Shown: positions 13,593 to 14,919 of the stretch, in pieces | How the letters are laid out: the number at the start of each line of letters is the position of its first letter | Numbering within the stretch: position 1 is the first letter of the stretch | From: Pyrinomonadaceae bacterium | GTDB lineage: Bacteria; Acidobacteriota; Blastocatellia; Pyrinomonadales; Pyrinomonadaceae | Length of the DNA: 14,919 nucleotides | Assembly: GCA_014379075.1 (NCBI GenBank) | Contig: JACMMN010000454.1 | Location: forward strand, 1-14,919 | Direction of reading: 5' to 3' | Made by a program: the position numbers and the translations under genes | The notes under the pieces: generated by a model | Told to the model about the DNA's origin: nothing | Seen by the model: only the letters and a program-made list of their open reading frames with translations | Databases searched by the model: none

Positions 13593-14402
13593 TTACGGAA
13601 CAAAATTATATGTGATAACGCCCGAAACCTTTACGGGCTGCCCTGATAATTGAGTCGGGCTGAATCTGGCACCGCGGGCCGCTCCGACAGCGGCGGCACG
13701 CAGCAGCGGATGGCCGCTGACGGCAGTGGCAGAGATCACGCTTCCGCTCTCGCTGATCACTACCTGAACATTCACAGCTCCGCTCGCACGCACCGCTCTC
13801 GCAGCCGGCGGATATGCCGGCTTGGGCAGGCTTGTCGCTTTACCGTTAAGAACGCCGCCGGATATTTGTTTAGGGACGACTTTCTTGGGTGGCGGCGGTG
13901 GCGGCGGGGCTCCACCGACGTCGGAGGTTCCGCCTTGTCCGGTGTTGCCGCTGTCGCTTCCCGTGCCGGAAGCATTTACAGGCCCGGCGTAGTCAGGCGG
14001 CGGCGCATTGGCCGCACTGAAATTACGGTCGCCCACAACCGTAAACTTATCCGGGTCACGGGGCGGTATTTTCGAAGCTTCACTGCTGATCTTGTCCGGA
14101 ATCTTCGGCGGCGGCTCGTCCATGCTCGCTATGATCTCCTTGCGGACATCCACATTAGGATCTTTTTGCTTTTCCGGTTCCTTTTCCGGCTCCGGTTCAG
14201 GCTGATCCTCGATCACCGGCGGAGCAACAAGGGTCTCCAGCGACAATTCGTCGCCGCCCATGCCGTAATCCTTTGCAAAGAGGCTGTAAAGCCACGCACT
14301 CAACAGAATCGAGGTCATGATGACAAAAGTAGTCAATAGAAAACTACTTCGCCGCGTGTCCTCGCCGGCATGGCTTTTTGATTCGACTAGTTGATCTAAC
14401 AT
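13593..14402 (-). CDS. tonB: TonB energy-transducing protein
   Basis: Spans the periplasm and transmits energy from ExbB/ExbD to outer-membrane transporters. The 269 residues have a short cytoplasmic N-terminus, one membrane helix at about 21-42 (SFLLTTFVIMTSILLSAWLY), and a long Pro/Glu/Lys-rich spacer (EPEPEKEPEKQKDP near 69-82, DEPPPKIPDK near 95-104). A Gly/Ser/Asn-rich stretch and seven consecutive prolines follow at 166-172. The TonB C-terminal domain (about 180-269) has KPAYPPAARAVRASGAVNVQV, SESGSVISATAVSGHPLLRAAAVGAAR, then FSPTQLSGQPVKVSGVITYNF. GGGAGG nine bases before ATG supports the start. It is the first gene of a minus-strand operon with exbB, two exbD genes and a TPR lipoprotein. 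No receptor gene is present to show the substrate. Confidence 0.93.
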   Translation of the reverse strand: MLDQLVESKSHAGEDTRRSSFLLTTFVIMTSILLSAWLYSLFAKDYGMGGDELSLETLVAPPVIEDQPEPEPEKEPEKQKDPNVDVRKEIIASMDEPPPKIPDKISSEASKIPPRDPDKFTVVGDRNFSAANAPPPDYAGPVNASGTGSDSGNTGQGGTSDVGGAPPPPPPPKKVVPKQISGGVLNGKATSLPKPAYPPAARAVRASGAVNVQVVISESGSVISATAVSGHPLLRAAAVGAARGARFSPTQLSGQPVKVSGVITYNFVP

Positions 14403-14469
14403 CGCTAAATTCCTCCCTTTACTTCCGGTGCCAAACTAGGTCAAGGGTTACGAAACCTTCAATTTTTTG

Positions 14470-14498
14470 ATGATAAAAACACTATCGCAAGTTGTCAT
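14470..14498 (-). promoter_or_regulatory. Candidate sigma-70 promoter of the tonB operon
   Basis: On the minus strand ATGACA (14493-14498) and TATCAT (14470-14475) are separated by exactly 17 bases; each matches the -35/-10 consensus at five of six positions. The transcript would start near 14463, leaving about 60 bases of leader before the tonB ATG. No clear operator (for example a Fur-box palindrome) was recognised. Confidence 0.55.
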
Positions 14499-14835
14499 GG
14501 ATTGTACAAACCAAGAACCCGTCTTGCGATCCGTTCGGCCTTTCCACGTTGTAAACTTTGAGCATTCAGAGCGGGGCAAAAGAATTCATGCCGGCAATGG
14601 ATACAAAAAGTTCTACGAATTCCGTATTGTCGTAAAACAAAATACGCGAAAAAGCAGATACGAAATATTTAATTGACCAGCAACGTTATGCAGTCTAATT
14701 ACTTAGTTTCGGAAAGTCAAGAATAATCACATTGAAATGCGATGATTTTACAAGTTTCTTAAAGGCAGTTGTAAATATTCATTAACAACTTCGCCCGGAT
14801 TACGAGTTAGGAATAGATCATCAGCGCCGTTTAGA

Positions 14836-14852
14836 GGCGGTCTTTGACCGCC
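14836..14852. repeat. Short perfect palindrome GGCGGTC-TTT-GACCGCC
   Basis: A seven-base perfect stem with a three-base loop, GC-rich in an otherwise AT-rich region. It resembles small dispersed intergenic palindromes; it is a single copy in this window, so repeat status is not shown. Confidence 0.4.
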
Positions 14853-14919
14853 GTTGCTGTTTAATGACTTTACAGGCAATAAGAAACCGCTTCTGAACGA
14901 CAGATCAATTAGCGTGTTA

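Larger units (their letters stand above)
14403..14919. other. Gene-free upstream region of the tonB operon
   Basis: About 517 bases in which I find no convincing gene. One 69-codon + strand frame (14467-14676) has no ribosome-binding site, a weak codon pattern and no recognisable domain. The stretch holds the tonB promoter near its left end and a small palindrome (14836-14852) near its right end. The rest is AT-rich and unassigned. Confidence 0.6.

Noticed and set aside
13650..14339. 229-codon + strand ORF opposite tonB
   Set aside because: Antisense to tonB; Arg-rich composition follows from the Pro/Gly-rich coding strand, with no start signal or domain.
14467..14676. 69-codon + strand ORF upstream of tonB
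   Set aside because: No Shine-Dalgarno site, no recognisable domain, and it overlaps the better-supported tonB promoter on the other strand.

Overview
The window looks like a chromosomal segment of a mid-GC Gram-negative bacterium, most likely an acidobacterium of the Blastocatellia/Pyrinomonadaceae type. The main clue is indirect: two exported lipoprotein-type proteins end in Asn/Thr/Ala-rich tails (NTNAN-like), a habit I associate with that group, and there is a TonB-ExbB-ExbD-ExbD-TPR gene order. The lineage is inference. No tRNA, rRNA, CRISPR array, transposase or integrase was recognised.

Layout. (1) 1-624: 3' part of guaB (IMP dehydrogenase), cut by the window edge. (2) 625-2297: an accessory stretch on the + strand. 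It holds a small gene of unknown function with its own promoter (917-1318), then a DUF2281-type antitoxin gene overlapping a MazF toxin gene by ATGA (1486-2069). This toxin-antitoxin pair is bracketed by two nearly identical ~80-bp palindromic repeats (1346-1425 and 2089-2169). A third, inverted, diverged copy (2186-2260) follows. (3) 2298-3838: four minus-strand genes, visibly more AT-rich than their neighbours: an exported protein of unknown function, a DUF433 protein, a stand-alone homologue of EF-Tu domain III, and a four-helix membrane protein. The last three overlap or abut. (4) 3862-7208: a duplicated-NBD ABC-F ATPase preceded by a hairpin plus T-tract touching its start codon, and upstream of it a SurA/PrsA-like peptidyl-prolyl isomerase lipoprotein. 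(5) 7251-7606: a compact + strand unit for ribosomal protein bL28 (promoter, Shine-Dalgarno, zinc-type gene, terminator). (6) 7645-10394: ridA and a bifunctional (p)ppGpp synthetase/hydrolase on the minus strand, separated by a long imperfect hairpin. (7) 10681-14402: a minus-strand energy-transduction operon, tonB-exbB-exbD-exbD-TPR lipoprotein, with strong Shine-Dalgarno sites, a good promoter upstream and an intrinsic terminator at the end. (8) 14403-14919: no convincing gene.

How the genes work together. The right-hand operon is a complete inner-membrane motor that would couple proton-motive force to outer-membrane transport, with a periplasmic TPR lipoprotein as likely accessory. The SurA-like lipoprotein would help fold exported or outer-membrane proteins. 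Rel, bL28, the ABC-F ATPase and the EF-Tu-domain protein all touch translation or its stress response, but the window does not show that they form one system. The most unusual material is the DUF433/EF-Tu-domain-III/membrane-protein cassette, the repeat-bracketed toxin-antitoxin pair, and the hairpin leader and in-gene palindrome of the ABC-F gene. Gene-free stretches of nearly 300 bases at 625-916 and 10395-10680 hold only the promoter, repeat and terminator listed.
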